A stretch of 64,000 nucleotides of DNA from Pseudomonas sp. PB101 (GTDB lineage: Bacteria; Pseudomonadota; Gammaproteobacteria; Pseudomonadales; Pseudomonadaceae), in the NCBI RefSeq assembly GCF_009764265.1, contig NZ_RWIR01000024.1, positions 186,001 to 250,000 of the forward strand, in the 5' to 3' direction. A program made the position numbers and the translations under genes. The notes under the pieces were generated by a model. It had not been told where the DNA came from. It worked only from the letters and a program-made list of their open reading frames with translations, and ran no database searches. This document shows, piece by piece, positions 7,992 to 17,201 of this stretch; position 1 is the stretch's first letter, and every line of letters begins with the position of its first letter.

Positions 7992-9110
7992 ATGACGTTT
8001 ACATTACCCAAGACCATGCACGCTGTGCTTCTGAAGGGGCATGGGGGTACAGAGCAACTGGAGTATCGAACAGATGTGTCAGTGCCTCGCCCTGGTGTCG
8101 GCGAAGTCTTGATAAAAGTTGGCGCTGCTGGAGTCAACAACACTGACATCAACACGCGTATTGGTTGGTACTCCAAACAAATAACCGGCGATACAAATTC
8201 GGGTGGCGCTTCCGGATTCGCTCAGATCGACACTGAGGACGCATCCTGGTCTGGTGTTCCGCTCAAATTTCCGCTGATCCAGGGCGCCGATTGCTGCGGG
8301 CGCATTGTTGCGGTTGGCCAAGGGGTGGACGATTCTCGAATCGGTCAGCGGGTACTGGTACGGAACATGCTGCGAGCCCCTGTTGAGAATCGGCCGTTCG
8401 AGTGCTGGACTTACGGTTCGGACTGCAATGGGGCTTTTGCGCAGTTTACAGTTGCGCCGGCAGCGGACACCTGGCCGGTGAACAGTGATTGGAGCGATAT
8501 CGAGTTAGCTTCTATCCCATGTGCCTATTCAACCGCCGAACTTTTACTCCAGCGTGCAGCCGTCAATGGTGCTGACAAAGTACTGATCACCGGTGCAAGC
8601 GGCGGTGTGGGATCGGCTGCGGTCCAGTTGGCAAAATGCCGCGGCGCCGAGGTAATTGCGATTACCAGCGCAAGCAAGGCGGATCAAATTCTGTCTCTGG
8701 GCGCCGATCGCGTTATTCATCGAGACGCAAACTTAGTTGAGGCGCTGGGTGAAAATAGCGTCTCCGTGGTGCTGGATCTGGTGGGCGGGAAAGACTGGCC
8801 CGCACTCTTGCAAGTGCTCAAGCGGGGTGGTCGCTACGCTGTTTCGGGTGCTATTGCTGGCCCAATCGTCGAACTGGATCTAAGAACGCTTTACTTGAAA
8901 GACCTCACATTTCATGGCTGCACTTTCCAGGAGGATGCAGTTTTCGAGGAGTTGATCAGTCATATTGAACACGGTCGTATTCGTCCCTTTGTCAGCAACA
9001 GTTATCCATTGTCCGACATTGCCAAGGCACAGAATGACTTCATAGAAAAGCGTTATGCGGGAAAACTGGTATTGGTGCCACCACAGGAGAGTGTTTGTGA
9101 AGATCATTGA
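7992..9110 (+). CDS. Zinc-independent MDR alcohol dehydrogenase / quinone oxidoreductase-like
   Basis: A 372-residue medium-chain reductase. It has the GroES-like N-domain (AAGVNNTDINTRIGWY) with Asn-Asn-Thr-Asp where zinc enzymes have the Cys-His pair, so catalytic zinc is not expected. The phrase LIQGADCCGRIVAVGQGV and the Rossmann motif GASGGVGSAAVQLAKCRGAEV follow. ATG 7992 lies behind a GGAGAG. Its end overlaps the start of the enolase-family gene by 14 bp, indicating translational coupling. A ketone or enal reductase in the same pathway as the downstream dehydratase-like enzyme is a reasonable guess. Confidence 0.8.
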   Translation: MTFTLPKTMHAVLLKGHGGTEQLEYRTDVSVPRPGVGEVLIKVGAAGVNNTDINTRIGWYSKQITGDTNSGGASGFAQIDTEDASWSGVPLKFPLIQGADCCGRIVAVGQGVDDSRIGQRVLVRNMLRAPVENRPFECWTYGSDCNGAFAQFTVAPAADTWPVNSDWSDIELASIPCAYSTAELLLQRAAVNGADKVLITGASGGVGSAAVQLAKCRGAEVIAITSASKADQILSLGADRVIHRDANLVEALGENSVSVVLDLVGGKDWPALLQVLKRGGRYAVSGAIAGPIVELDLRTLYLKDLTFHGCTFQEDAVFEELISHIEHGRIRPFVSNSYPLSDIAKAQNDFIEKRYAGKLVLVPPQESVCEDH

Positions 9111-10218
9111 AATTGAAGTTTATCAAGTCGATCTACCCTATGCTGGCGGCGTTTATAAGCTGTCAGGCGGCCGTACTTACACAAGTTTTGACTCCACGAT
9201 AGTGTGTATTCGCACAGACACTGGTCTTGAAGGCTGGGGCGAGTCGACGCCTTTTGGCCCAAACTATATTGCAGCGCACGCCCTGGGTGTGAGAGCGGGT
9301 ATCGCCGAAATGGCGGACCTGCTTATTGGCCGGGATCCCCGTCAGGTTGACCGTATCAACGATCTCATGGACAGCACCTTGATGGGCCACCTTCATGCGA
9401 AAGCTGCGATTGATGTGGCCTGCTGGGACATTCTGGGCAAAGCGGTCGGGATGCCGGTTTGTGAACTGCTGGGGGGCAGTACAGGACTGTCCATGCCGAT
9501 TATCGACTCCACCTATGCCGGCGATCCTGAAGACATGCGACGTCGAGTTGCTCAGACTCGTAAGCAAGGATACCTGGGGCATTCGGTGAAGGTCGGCGCG
9601 ACACCGGAGGAGGGTGGGCCCGCGCTGGATGCCGCGCGCATTGAGGCATCCCTTGCCGATGCCCGTCCCGAGGAGTACTTCATCGTTGATTGCAACGGTG
9701 GCCTGACGGTAGAACATGCATTGCGCATGCTGAAGCTGCTGCCATCCGGGCTGGACTTCGTGCTTGAGGCGCCATGCGCCACCTGGGCTGAGCACATGTC
9801 CCTGCGCCAGCGAACCAATGTGCCGCTGATCATGGACGAGCTGGCGACAGATGAAGCTTCGGTGATGCAACTGATCAGCGAGAAGGCTGCGGACGGTATT
9901 GGCTTGAAAGTCTCCAAACATGGCGGCCTGACCAGAGCCCGACGTCTGCGCGACATGTGCATGACCTCCGGCTTGACGATGAGCGTCCAGGAGACCGCTG
10001 GTTCACAGGTAGCGTTCGCTGCGCTGACTCACCTCGGGCAATCTATCCCACACCGAAATCTGCGCTGCGTGCTTGATACGCGCGATATGTATCCACCGAT
10101 CACGGCGCACGTCGACATTCCCGTGGTGGATGGCCGTATCCGTGCCCCGCAGACCCCAGGATTGGGCATCACGATCAATCGGGACGTCGTCGGTGAACCC
10201 GTAACGGTATATCGCTGA
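9097..10218 (+). CDS. Mandelate racemase/muconate lactonizing family enzyme, cis-3-hydroxyproline dehydratase-like
   Basis: A 373-residue enolase-superfamily protein. The capping domain starts MKIIEIEVYQVDLPY and has SGGRTYTSFDSTIV and GWGESTPFGPNY. The barrel carries the active-site Lys in HSVKVGA. Metal ligands are in VDCNGG (Asp), LEAPC (Glu) and MDELA (Asp/Glu), and the second catalytic Lys is in IGLKVSKHGG. These features, and the C-terminus TPGLGI..GEPVTVYR, resemble the cis-3-hydroxy-L-proline dehydratase that I recall from Labrenzia. The start is GTG 9097, after GGAGA. A second member of this superfamily occurs at 34740. A strong terminator follows. Assignment to hydroxyproline rather than a sugar acid is moderately sure. 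Confidence 0.75.
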   Translation: MKIIEIEVYQVDLPYAGGVYKLSGGRTYTSFDSTIVCIRTDTGLEGWGESTPFGPNYIAAHALGVRAGIAEMADLLIGRDPRQVDRINDLMDSTLMGHLHAKAAIDVACWDILGKAVGMPVCELLGGSTGLSMPIIDSTYAGDPEDMRRRVAQTRKQGYLGHSVKVGATPEEGGPALDAARIEASLADARPEEYFIVDCNGGLTVEHALRMLKLLPSGLDFVLEAPCATWAEHMSLRQRTNVPLIMDELATDEASVMQLISEKAADGIGLKVSKHGGLTRARRLRDMCMTSGLTMSVQETAGSQVAFAALTHLGQSIPHRNLRCVLDTRDMYPPITAHVDIPVVDGRIRAPQTPGLGITINRDVVGEPVTVYR

Positions 10219-10231
10219 GTTGATCTCCAGC

Positions 10232-10272
10232 AGCGCGGCGCATGAAGTACTTCGTGCGCCGCGCTTTTTTTT
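10232..10272 (+). terminator. Rho-independent terminator after the enolase-family gene
   Basis: An 11-bp stem AGCGCGGCGCA (10232-10242) and TGCGCCGCGCT (10255-10265) with a 12-nt loop, followed by eight T. It closes the MDR/enolase operon. Confidence 0.9.
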
Positions 10273-10439
10273 GTGAAATCTGAGCCTTTCCTGCCAGTGG
10301 ATCGACTCGGGTGCTCGCAAAAGCGCAGCAATCACAAAATATGTTAATCCGGATAAATGTTTTATTGACTAAAGAATAATATCGGGTAATTATTTTCCTG
10401 CATCTGCTCTCACGCAGAGTCATTTTCAGGGTCAACCCG

Positions 10440-11702
10440 ATGAGTCAGAACACCGTGCCTTCACTGGCCAGTCATTACGTCGAGACTAATGGATCGTCAT
10501 TCTACGCGCGCCAGGCGCCTTTGCTTATGCAGGGCTTCCCGGCAGAGCCGCAACGCCGCGTCACCTGGAACAACTGGATGCGCCCACCGTTCAACCAGTG
10601 GGGTTTCCGTAATCTGGCGCGCCTGCGTCCCTCCATTGATGTGCAGGCGGGTTCCGGGCCGGTCAGTACTTTACAAGAGTCTCCACAAGCGCTGGATGAG
10701 CTGCACTTCGACAGTGAGTGTGGTCTGGGGGTCAGCGTCATCGACCACCTGGTGGCCAGTCAGACCGATGCCTTTTTGGTGATGCAGGGCGACACCGTGT
10801 TGTTCGAGCGCTACTTCAACGGCCAGCGGCCCCGAGACCGGCACATCATGTTCTCGGTGACCAAGTCACTGATCGGCACCCTCGGTGAGCAACTGGTCGG
10901 TGACGGTGTACTCAACCCAACGTTGCCCGCAGCGTTTTACGTGCCTGAATTGGTGGGCAGCGCGTTTGGTGATGCCACCGTACGCCAGCTGTTCGACATG
11001 GCCGTGGGCATCGAGTACAGCGAGGTCTATGACGACCCCAACTCGGAGAGTTCGCAATACGGCTATGCCTGCGGTTTTCAGCCTGCACCTGCGCAGTACG
11101 CCCAATTCGAGTCGCTGTACCAGTACCTGCCGTCTCTAAAAAAACGCGGTACCCACGGCGGCTTTTTTCACTACGTGACCGCCACCACCGAAGCCCTGGC
11201 CTGGGTCATGGAGCGCGCCTCGGGCAAGGCCTGCGATCAGTTGATGCAAGAAATCTGGAACCAGTTGGGGTGTGAGCGTGACGGCTACTTTATGGCCGAC
11301 CCCTGGGGGCGCAGCGTCGCCGGTGCCGGGTTCAGCGCCACCTTGCGTGACATGGCGCGTTTCGGCCGCCTGCTGGCCAACGATGGTCGCCAGGATGGAC
11401 TGCAGCTGCTATCGACCGAGACGGTCGCACGCCTCTTCGCTGGCGCCGATCCGGCGATCTACGCCCAAGACTCCGACTTCTCCCAATGGACCCCCGGCGC
11501 TTCCTACCGCAGTCAGTGGTACGTCTTCAACGACCACAGCCAGGCGATCATGGCGGGTGGTATTCACGGCCAATACCTGTTTGTCGATAAGCCGTCCGGT
11601 GTGGTGATCGTCAAGCAGTCATCGCTGACCGACGCCGTCAGCCAGTTCGATGCTGACAGCGTGCGCATGCTGCGTGCCCTTGCTGCGCACCTCAGCCACT
11701 GA
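10440..11702 (+). CDS. Serine hydrolase, beta-lactamase fold, 6-aminohexanoate-dimer hydrolase (NylB)-like
   Basis: A 420-residue penicillin-recognising-fold hydrolase. The nucleophile motif SVTK (Ser139, Lys142) sits in FSVTKSLIGTLGEQL. A Tyr-containing motif follows in GIEYSEVYDDPNS, and the C-terminal HGQYLFVDKPSGVVIV segment closes the sheet. The overall pattern resembles NylB-type amide and ester hydrolases rather than true class C beta-lactamases. There is no signal peptide, so it acts in the cytoplasm. It heads a run of same-strand genes (porin, polyamine-type binding protein, DUF3237, chemoreceptor), which suggests cleavage of an imported amide or ester. The native substrate is unknown. 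Confidence 0.75.
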   Translation: MSQNTVPSLASHYVETNGSSFYARQAPLLMQGFPAEPQRRVTWNNWMRPPFNQWGFRNLARLRPSIDVQAGSGPVSTLQESPQALDELHFDSECGLGVSVIDHLVASQTDAFLVMQGDTVLFERYFNGQRPRDRHIMFSVTKSLIGTLGEQLVGDGVLNPTLPAAFYVPELVGSAFGDATVRQLFDMAVGIEYSEVYDDPNSESSQYGYACGFQPAPAQYAQFESLYQYLPSLKKRGTHGGFFHYVTATTEALAWVMERASGKACDQLMQEIWNQLGCERDGYFMADPWGRSVAGAGFSATLRDMARFGRLLANDGRQDGLQLLSTETVARLFAGADPAIYAQDSDFSQWTPGASYRSQWYVFNDHSQAIMAGGIHGQYLFVDKPSGVVIVKQSSLTDAVSQFDADSVRMLRALAAHLSH

Positions 11703-11820
11703 AACGCCCCATAAATACAAGAAGTTTGCGTCCTATTCGCCTGGCTCGGCCAGGTGTTGGCGGCGCTCTGCGCCGCCATTTCACTGCCCTGTAACAACAA
11801 TAATCACACAGGAGCTTCAT

Positions 11821-13158
11821 ATGGTTTCGATGACGCGTTTCTCTCGAGCGCTCTTAGCGTTCGGCTTACCCCTGACCACCCACGTTGCGTTGGCGGGCTA
11901 CACCTTCGAGGACGGCAACCTCAAGGGTGAGGTCAACTTCAGCGCCGGGGGGGCGACCATTTCCACTCGCAACGTCAACTTTGGCAATGGTCGCGTCGAT
12001 GTGCGCAGCGGCAAAAATGGCGGCACGAAAATCGACTGGCAGGAGTTCTACGTCAAGCCAGGTATCAAACTGGACTATTCGCTGCAGCCTGACTTTAGCC
12101 TGCTGGCCGGCGGCTCGCTGGTGGCGGCGACCACCTTTGGCGATGGCGATGCCGGCGGCTTTACGCGCAGCTCTGATGGTGATGTGGCCGCTGAAGAACT
12201 CTACGGAGGTTTCCGCGCCGGGGAATGGACGCTGACTGCCGGGCGCCAGAACTACATGATCGGTACTGGCTTCATCGTCATGGACGGCAACCTTGACCAA
12301 TTCGATGACGGCGCCTACTGGCTTGGCCCAAGAACCGCCTTCAAGGATTCGGCCCTCCTGGCCTGGGATCATGGCGCGTTGAAGGCTCAGGCTTTCAGCT
12401 TGCGAACCGACGACGATCTGGGCGACTTCCGCATGACGGGCGCCAACCTGGATTACAACCTCGACGACCAGGTGACGCTGGGCGCCATGGCGATGAAGGT
12501 CGATGCGCTGGGCCCCAAGGGCAGCACGGCCCCTCGATTCCGGGACGGGATGCTGGTGTACAACGTAAGGGCACTCAATGCCAAGGTACCGGGGGTTTCC
12601 GCCCTGACGCTCAACGCCGAATACGCGCTGGAGAAAGGCAGCGGCGAGGGCGTCGATTACGATGCCAAGGCTTGGTATGGTCAGGCGGACTATACCTTCA
12701 ATACCTTGCCCCTGACGCCGGTCATCGGCTATCGCTACGCCAGTTTTTCCGGCGATGACAACCTCACCGACAACCGTCAGAAAGCCTGGGACCCTCTGAG
12801 CAAAGGCTTCATCGACTGGAGCACCTGGCTGGTAGGGGACATCGTCGGTAACTACCTGTTGTTCAACAGCAACGAAAACGTTCAGCAGTTCTCACTCAAA
12901 ACTCACCTGAACCCAACCCTGACCCTCGGTGCGATTCACTATCAGTTCTGGCTGGACGAGAAGAACTACATGGGCGCCCCCGTCAGTGATCGGCGCTTTG
13001 CCGATGAGAGCGTGGTTTTCCTCGACTGGACGCCGACTCCGTCGTTCTATACGTCGCTGTCCTATAACTGGGTCAAGCCGCTGGCCGCTGCCAAGCAAGT
13101 GTTCGGCGATGATCAGAAATTCAGCGCGCTGGAACTGTACTTCACCTACCGCTATTAA
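11821..13158 (+). CDS. Outer-membrane porin, alginate-export-like
   Basis: A 445-residue outer-membrane beta-barrel. ATG 11821 follows CAGGAGC. A signal peptide of about 27 residues ends in THVALAG before YTFEDG. The mature part is built of alternating amphipathic strands with repeated aromatic girdle residues (WTLTAGRQNYMIG, VTLGAMAMKVDAL, LTLNAEYALEK) and ends in LYFTYRY, with aromatic residues at the last strand as required for Bam recognition. It resembles the alginate_exp/AlgE-like barrel family used for many substrates in pseudomonads. It lies between the serine hydrolase and a periplasmic binding protein, consistent with outer-membrane entry of the same compound. Confidence 0.75.
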   Translation: MVSMTRFSRALLAFGLPLTTHVALAGYTFEDGNLKGEVNFSAGGATISTRNVNFGNGRVDVRSGKNGGTKIDWQEFYVKPGIKLDYSLQPDFSLLAGGSLVAATTFGDGDAGGFTRSSDGDVAAEELYGGFRAGEWTLTAGRQNYMIGTGFIVMDGNLDQFDDGAYWLGPRTAFKDSALLAWDHGALKAQAFSLRTDDDLGDFRMTGANLDYNLDDQVTLGAMAMKVDALGPKGSTAPRFRDGMLVYNVRALNAKVPGVSALTLNAEYALEKGSGEGVDYDAKAWYGQADYTFNTLPLTPVIGYRYASFSGDDNLTDNRQKAWDPLSKGFIDWSTWLVGDIVGNYLLFNSNENVQQFSLKTHLNPTLTLGAIHYQFWLDEKNYMGAPVSDRRFADESVVFLDWTPTPSFYTSLSYNWVKPLAAAKQVFGDDQKFSALELYFTYRY

Positions 13159-13198
13159 GTGTCGCGAGCCGTCGCGGCCGCGTAGGAGTGTTTCCACC

Positions 13199-14302
13199 AT
13201 GAACAAAAATGTACGCAACACCCTGTTGTCCGTTGCGCTGTCGTTGCTGACGGCAGGCGTTTCCCTGGCTGAAGAGCGCACGGTGCGGATCTACAACTGG
13301 ATCGAATACTTGCCACCGGAGATCCTCAAGAGCTTCCAGGAGGAAACCGGGATACGTCCAATCTACGACGTGTTCGACAGCGTCGAGACGCTGGAGTCAA
13401 AATTGCTCACCGGCAACTCTGGCTATGATGTGGTCTACCCCGGCAGCGCCAACCTGAGCCACCTGATCAAGGCGGGTGCCGTCCAACCTCTGGACCGCAG
13501 CCAGCTGCCGAACTGGCAGCATCTGGACCCCGAGTTCATGAAATCCCTGGAAACAGTGGGTGATACGGGCAACCGCTACGCTGCACCGTACCTGTGGGGC
13601 ACCACGCTGATTGGCTACAACGTCGACAAGGTTCAGCAGGTTCTGGGCGCCAATGTGCAAATGAACACCTGGGACATGATCTTCAAGGAAGAGAACCTCG
13701 CCAAGCTGGCCAGTTGCGGTGTCGGTTTCCTCGATGCAGCCAACGAGATCGTGCCCATTGCTTTGCACTACAAGGGCCTCGATCCCAACAGCCAGAAGCG
13801 CGAGGACTATCCGCAGGCTCAGGCGGCGATGATGAAAATTCGCCCTTACGTCACCTACTTCAATTCGTCACGCTACGGCATGGACTTGGCTAACGGTGAC
13901 ATCTGCGTCGCCGTGGGATGGTCGGGCGGCGTGGCGCTGGCCAAACAACTGGCCGATGCCGCCGGCAAAGGTGTTCGGGTGGCAATGGCGTTACCCAAGG
14001 AAGGTGCGCCGATGTGGTCAGATGTAATGATGGTGCCGACTAACGCCCCGCACACCAAGGAGGCCCACGAGTTCATCAATTACATCCTGCGCCCGGATGT
14101 GATCGCCCGGATCAGCAACAAGATCGGTTACCCCAACCCGAACAAGGATGCTACCGCGCTGGTGAACGCCGACATTCGTAATAACCCCAACATGTATGTA
14201 CCGGACGAAGCGCGCAAAACCCTGTTCGCTTTACAGCCCATGCCGCCAGCCGTGGAGCGGATCCGCACTCGTACCTGGACCAGCATCAAGACCAATCAAT
14301 GA
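13199..14302 (+). CDS. Periplasmic polyamine-type substrate-binding protein (PotF/SpuD-like)
   Basis: A 367-residue extracellular solute-binding protein. The signal peptide MNKNVRNTLLSVALSLLTAGVSLA is followed by EERTVRIYNWIEYLPPEI, the classic N-terminus of putrescine/spermidine receptors. Other family phrases are YDVVYPGSANLSHLIKAG, APYLWGTTLIGYNVDKV, and EFINYILRPDVIARISNKIGYPNPN. ATG 13199 has GTAGGAG upstream; the longer frame overlapping the porin gene is not used. No ABC permease or ATPase gene adjoins it, so it either serves a transporter encoded elsewhere or presents ligand to the chemoreceptor two genes downstream. Confidence 0.85.
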   Translation: MNKNVRNTLLSVALSLLTAGVSLAEERTVRIYNWIEYLPPEILKSFQEETGIRPIYDVFDSVETLESKLLTGNSGYDVVYPGSANLSHLIKAGAVQPLDRSQLPNWQHLDPEFMKSLETVGDTGNRYAAPYLWGTTLIGYNVDKVQQVLGANVQMNTWDMIFKEENLAKLASCGVGFLDAANEIVPIALHYKGLDPNSQKREDYPQAQAAMMKIRPYVTYFNSSRYGMDLANGDICVAVGWSGGVALAKQLADAAGKGVRVAMALPKEGAPMWSDVMMVPTNAPHTKEAHEFINYILRPDVIARISNKIGYPNPNKDATALVNADIRNNPNMYVPDEARKTLFALQPMPPAVERIRTRTWTSIKTNQ

Positions 14303-14310
14303 TCATCGTG

Positions 14311-14332
14311 GCCCGGCGTTTTTTTGCCGGGC
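14311..14332 (+). terminator. Intercistronic GC hairpin
   Basis: GCCCGGC (14311-14317) and GCCGGGC (14326-14332) around a T-rich loop, directly between the binding-protein stop and the DUF3237 start. With no T-run after it, mRNA stabilisation or partial termination is more likely than full stop. Confidence 0.4.
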
Positions 14333-14350
14333 TCGACAGGAGTGTTTGCC

Positions 14351-14839
14351 ATGTCTGAACCAGTGGAGTTGATGGGCGCGGAGCCTCACCTGCAACGGGT
14401 GCTGACCCTGCGCGTCGATATCGGCCCTGGGCAGATGCTGGGGGAGAGCGTCGAAGGAATGCGTTGCAACTACCCTGTTCTCGGGGGTGATTTCGAAGGG
14501 CTGGACTTCAAAGGTCAGGTGCTGGTCGGGGGCGAGGATTTCTTCCTACTGCGCCCTGACGGCGTCGGTCAACTGGACGCACGCTACAGCTTGCGCACTG
14601 ACGAGGGAGAGTTGATCAACATCCGTAACGTCGGTCTGCTGAACATGACCGAATACGGTCGTCAGCTGGAGCGTCAAGGCCAGTGGCCGATTCCTGAGTC
14701 GGAGTACCACTGCACCTGCACGCCGGTGTTTCAAGTGCCCAAGGGGCGCCTGGACTGGCTCACCCGCGCAAGCTTTATCGGCCTGGTGCATTACCCCAAC
14801 GCAAGCCAGGTGGTGATTCGCTGTTACCGCTTCTATTAA
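14351..14839 (+). CDS. DUF3237 family protein
   Basis: A 162-residue protein of the small DUF3237 beta-barrel family. Recognised features are LTLRVDIGPGQMLGESVEGMRCNYPVLGG near the N-terminus, the central FFLLRPDGVGQLDARYSLRTDEGELINIRN, and the C-terminal FIGLVHYPNASQVVIRCYRFY. ATG 14351 follows CAGGAG. No signal peptide is present. Family members occur beside aromatic and other catabolic genes, but I know of no established activity. Its place behind the porin and binding protein points to the same catabolic unit. Confidence 0.7.
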   Translation: MSEPVELMGAEPHLQRVLTLRVDIGPGQMLGESVEGMRCNYPVLGGDFEGLDFKGQVLVGGEDFFLLRPDGVGQLDARYSLRTDEGELINIRNVGLLNMTEYGRQLERQGQWPIPESEYHCTCTPVFQVPKGRLDWLTRASFIGLVHYPNASQVVIRCYRFY

Positions 14840-15020
14840 TGCCCGAGATTCACTTCTGCTGTTGAGTACTGCCTCTGTTAACCCTTGTCGCTGGCGCGCA
14901 TCGCCGGTCGGACGCGTGTGGATGACAGGCAGCGCAGCGGGGTGTGACGGGCTCTTCTTCTGATCGGCGACAGGCATGTCGCCATTTTTTTGTGTGGACG
15001 CTCGGCACAGGAGACGCGCC

Positions 15021-17132
15021 ATGTTTGTCACTTTACGAGCCAGAATTATTGTACTGGTCGGGCTATGCCTGACACTGCTGGCCTTGGCCCTGATCGGCAC
15101 CGCAATCAAGGAAATGAGTGGCTTGAGTCAGCGCGCCGAGGGGCTGACCTCTACCAGCATGACCCAAGCTATCGAGGAGCGTGTGGCCGAGTCCGTTCGT
15201 TTCCAGTCCTCTGGCGTCCAGGTGTTTTTCCGCGATGCCCTGCGCGTCGGTGAGGCCTCATCAGCGGAGGTCATGCGAATCATGTCGCTGAGCCGTAGTG
15301 GGGCGCTGACACCAGAGCACGCCCGGGCCTACATCACCGGACAGTTGCAGGCCAGCTTGCAAGCCCATCCGGCGTTTATCAGCACTTATGTCGCCTTCGT
15401 GCCCAACGCTTTCGACGGGCAGGACGCGCGCTTTGCCGGGCAGAGCGAACTGGGCAGCAACGAGCTGGGGCGTTTTGCACCGGTCTGGTTTCGCATGAGC
15501 GGCGGGCAGTTGGAGCAGGTCACGGTGCAAGAAAAAAGCATTGTCGACGACAAGCCCATGGCCGACGGCAAGGCGTCCCGCACCTGGTATGACTGTCCGC
15601 TACGAACGACGCAACCTTGTCTGCTGAATCCCTATCTTGATGATGCCTCCGGCAGTCCGATTCTCATGACCTCACTGACCCTACCAGTGATTGATCACGG
15701 TCGCGTGGTGGCGGTGCTGGGTATCGACATTCAGTTAAGCCAGATTCAGGCCGTGGTCCTGGCTGCCAAAACAGGCTTGCCGGGGCAGGGCGGGGACGTG
15801 TGGATTGTCAGCGCCTCTGGACTGGTTGCTGGCAATACGCTGGACAAGGATGCACTGGGCGGTCAATTCAAGGAACCTGGCGTGGAGTCTTCCGCATTAT
15901 TGCCAGGACAATCACGACCGCTGCAGGATTTGCTCGTCAATCAGACTTTCTCACCCATTCCCGGGGCTGAGCCCTGGCGTATTGTCGTCAAGGTCCCCTC
16001 GGAGCAGTTGTTCGCACCGCTGCTTAAGTTGCACGAAGCGATGAATGAGCACCTGCTCGCGGCAGTGCAAAAGGAGGTGCTGATAGGCTTGGCGCTGATG
16101 GTTTTTGGACTGGTGGTGATCTGGCTCGCGTCCCTGAACATCGTACGACCACTGCGGGCAATGTCGCTGATGGCCGACGATCTGGCGCGTGGCGAAGGCG
16201 ATCTGGTCAAGCGCCTGGACTATGCCCGTGCCGACGAACTGGGCGGCGTGGCGAGCGGACTAAACGCTTTTCTTGATGTGTTGCAGCCTATCGTCACCCG
16301 GCTAAAGGGCTCGATGACAGAGTTGCGGGCGGCGGCGGCCAGATCTGCCCAAGGCAGCACCGACAACTTGCAAACCATGGAGCGCCAACGCCAGGATATC
16401 GATCAGGTCGCGACGGCTATGTACCAGATGAACCTTTCGGCGCAGGAGATTGCTCGCAATACCGCATCGGCATCGGAAGCGACGGGGACTATTTTGCAGA
16501 CCATCGACGACGGCACCGGACTGATCGAAAGAACCACCCAGATAGTTGCCCGTCAAGGCGAGGACCTGGCCAACGCCAACCGTCAGGTCACGCAGCTATC
16601 CCTCAAGAGTGAAAAAATCGGCGGCGTCCTCAACATCATCCGCGACATCGCCGAACAGACCAACCTGCTGGCGCTCAACGCAGCGATCGAGGCTGCACGG
16701 GCCGGTGAATATGGTAGAGGGTTCGCCGTGGTGGCCGATGAGGTACGCAACCTGTCCAGCCGTATTCAGGACTCGATTCAGGAAACGCGCTTGATTATCG
16801 AAGACCTGCAGCAGGATACCGTCGTCGTAGTGCATTCGATGACTCTGAATCAGAATCTTGGCCAGGAACTGGCGGCGCTGTTTGGAGCGTTAGTCGAATC
16901 GCTGTACGGCGTCGGTGAAGGCATAGGTCGGGTGGCTCAGATGAACGTCCAGATTGCCAGCGCAGCCGAAGAACAGAGCGCGGTGTCGGAGCAGATCAAC
17001 AGTTCGGTCGGTCGCATCCGGCAGCTCAGCGAGGACATGACGGTCAGCGCGGGTAAATCGGCGCAGGAGATCGCCGATGTCAGTGGGCAGGCCACTGAGC
17101 AAGGACGTTTGCTGGAGCGTTTCAAGACCTAA
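15021..17132 (+). CDS. Methyl-accepting chemotaxis protein
   Basis: A 703-residue chemoreceptor. There is a transmembrane helix at about residues 8-30, then a periplasmic sensor of about 320 residues with dCache/PDC-like phrases such as [21 protein letters not shown] and [21 protein letters not shown] second membrane helix lies at about 352-374, followed by a HAMP domain ([22 protein letters not shown]). The kinase-control hairpin tip [20 protein letters not shown] is at about 535-560. ATG 15021 has CAGGAGA upstream. No C-terminal CheR-binding pentapeptide is seen. It is the last gene of the serine hydrolase/porin/binding-protein run and may detect the same compound. Confidence 0.9.
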   Translation: MFVTLRARIIVLVGLCLTLLALALIGTAIKEMSGLSQRAEGLTSTSMTQAIEERVAESVRFQSSGVQVFFRDALRVGEASSAEVMRIMSLSRSGALTPEHARAYITGQLQASLQAHPAFISTYVAFVPNAFDGQDARFAGQSELGSNELGRFAPVWFRMSGGQLEQVTVQEKSIVDDKPMADGKASRTWYDCPLRTTQPCLLNPYLDDASGSPILMTSLTLPVIDHGRVVAVLGIDIQLSQIQAVVLAAKTGLPGQGGDVWIVSASGLVAGNTLDKDALGGQFKEPGVESSALLPGQSRPLQDLLVNQTFSPIPGAEPWRIVVKVPSEQLFAPLLKLHEAMNEHLLAAVQKEVLIGLALMVFGLVVIWLASLNIVRPLRAMSLMADDLARGEGDLVKRLDYARADELGGVASGLNAFLDVLQPIVTRLKGSMTELRAAAARSAQGSTDNLQTMERQRQDIDQVATAMYQMNLSAQEIARNTASASEATGTILQTIDDGTGLIERTTQIVARQGEDLANANRQVTQLSLKSEKIGGVLNIIRDIAEQTNLLALNAAIEAARAGEYGRGFAVVADEVRNLSSRIQDSIQETRLIIEDLQQDTVVVVHSMTLNQNLGQELAALFGALVESLYGVGEGIGRVAQMNVQIASAAEEQSAVSEQINSSVGRIRQLSEDMTVSAGKSAQEIADVSGQATEQGRLLERFKT

Positions 17133-17201
17133 GATGAGTGGTACTCGGTTTTCTGGCTGATCATGCCAGCCACGTGTCTGGGCTATCGCGCACAGCCAGT
17201 C

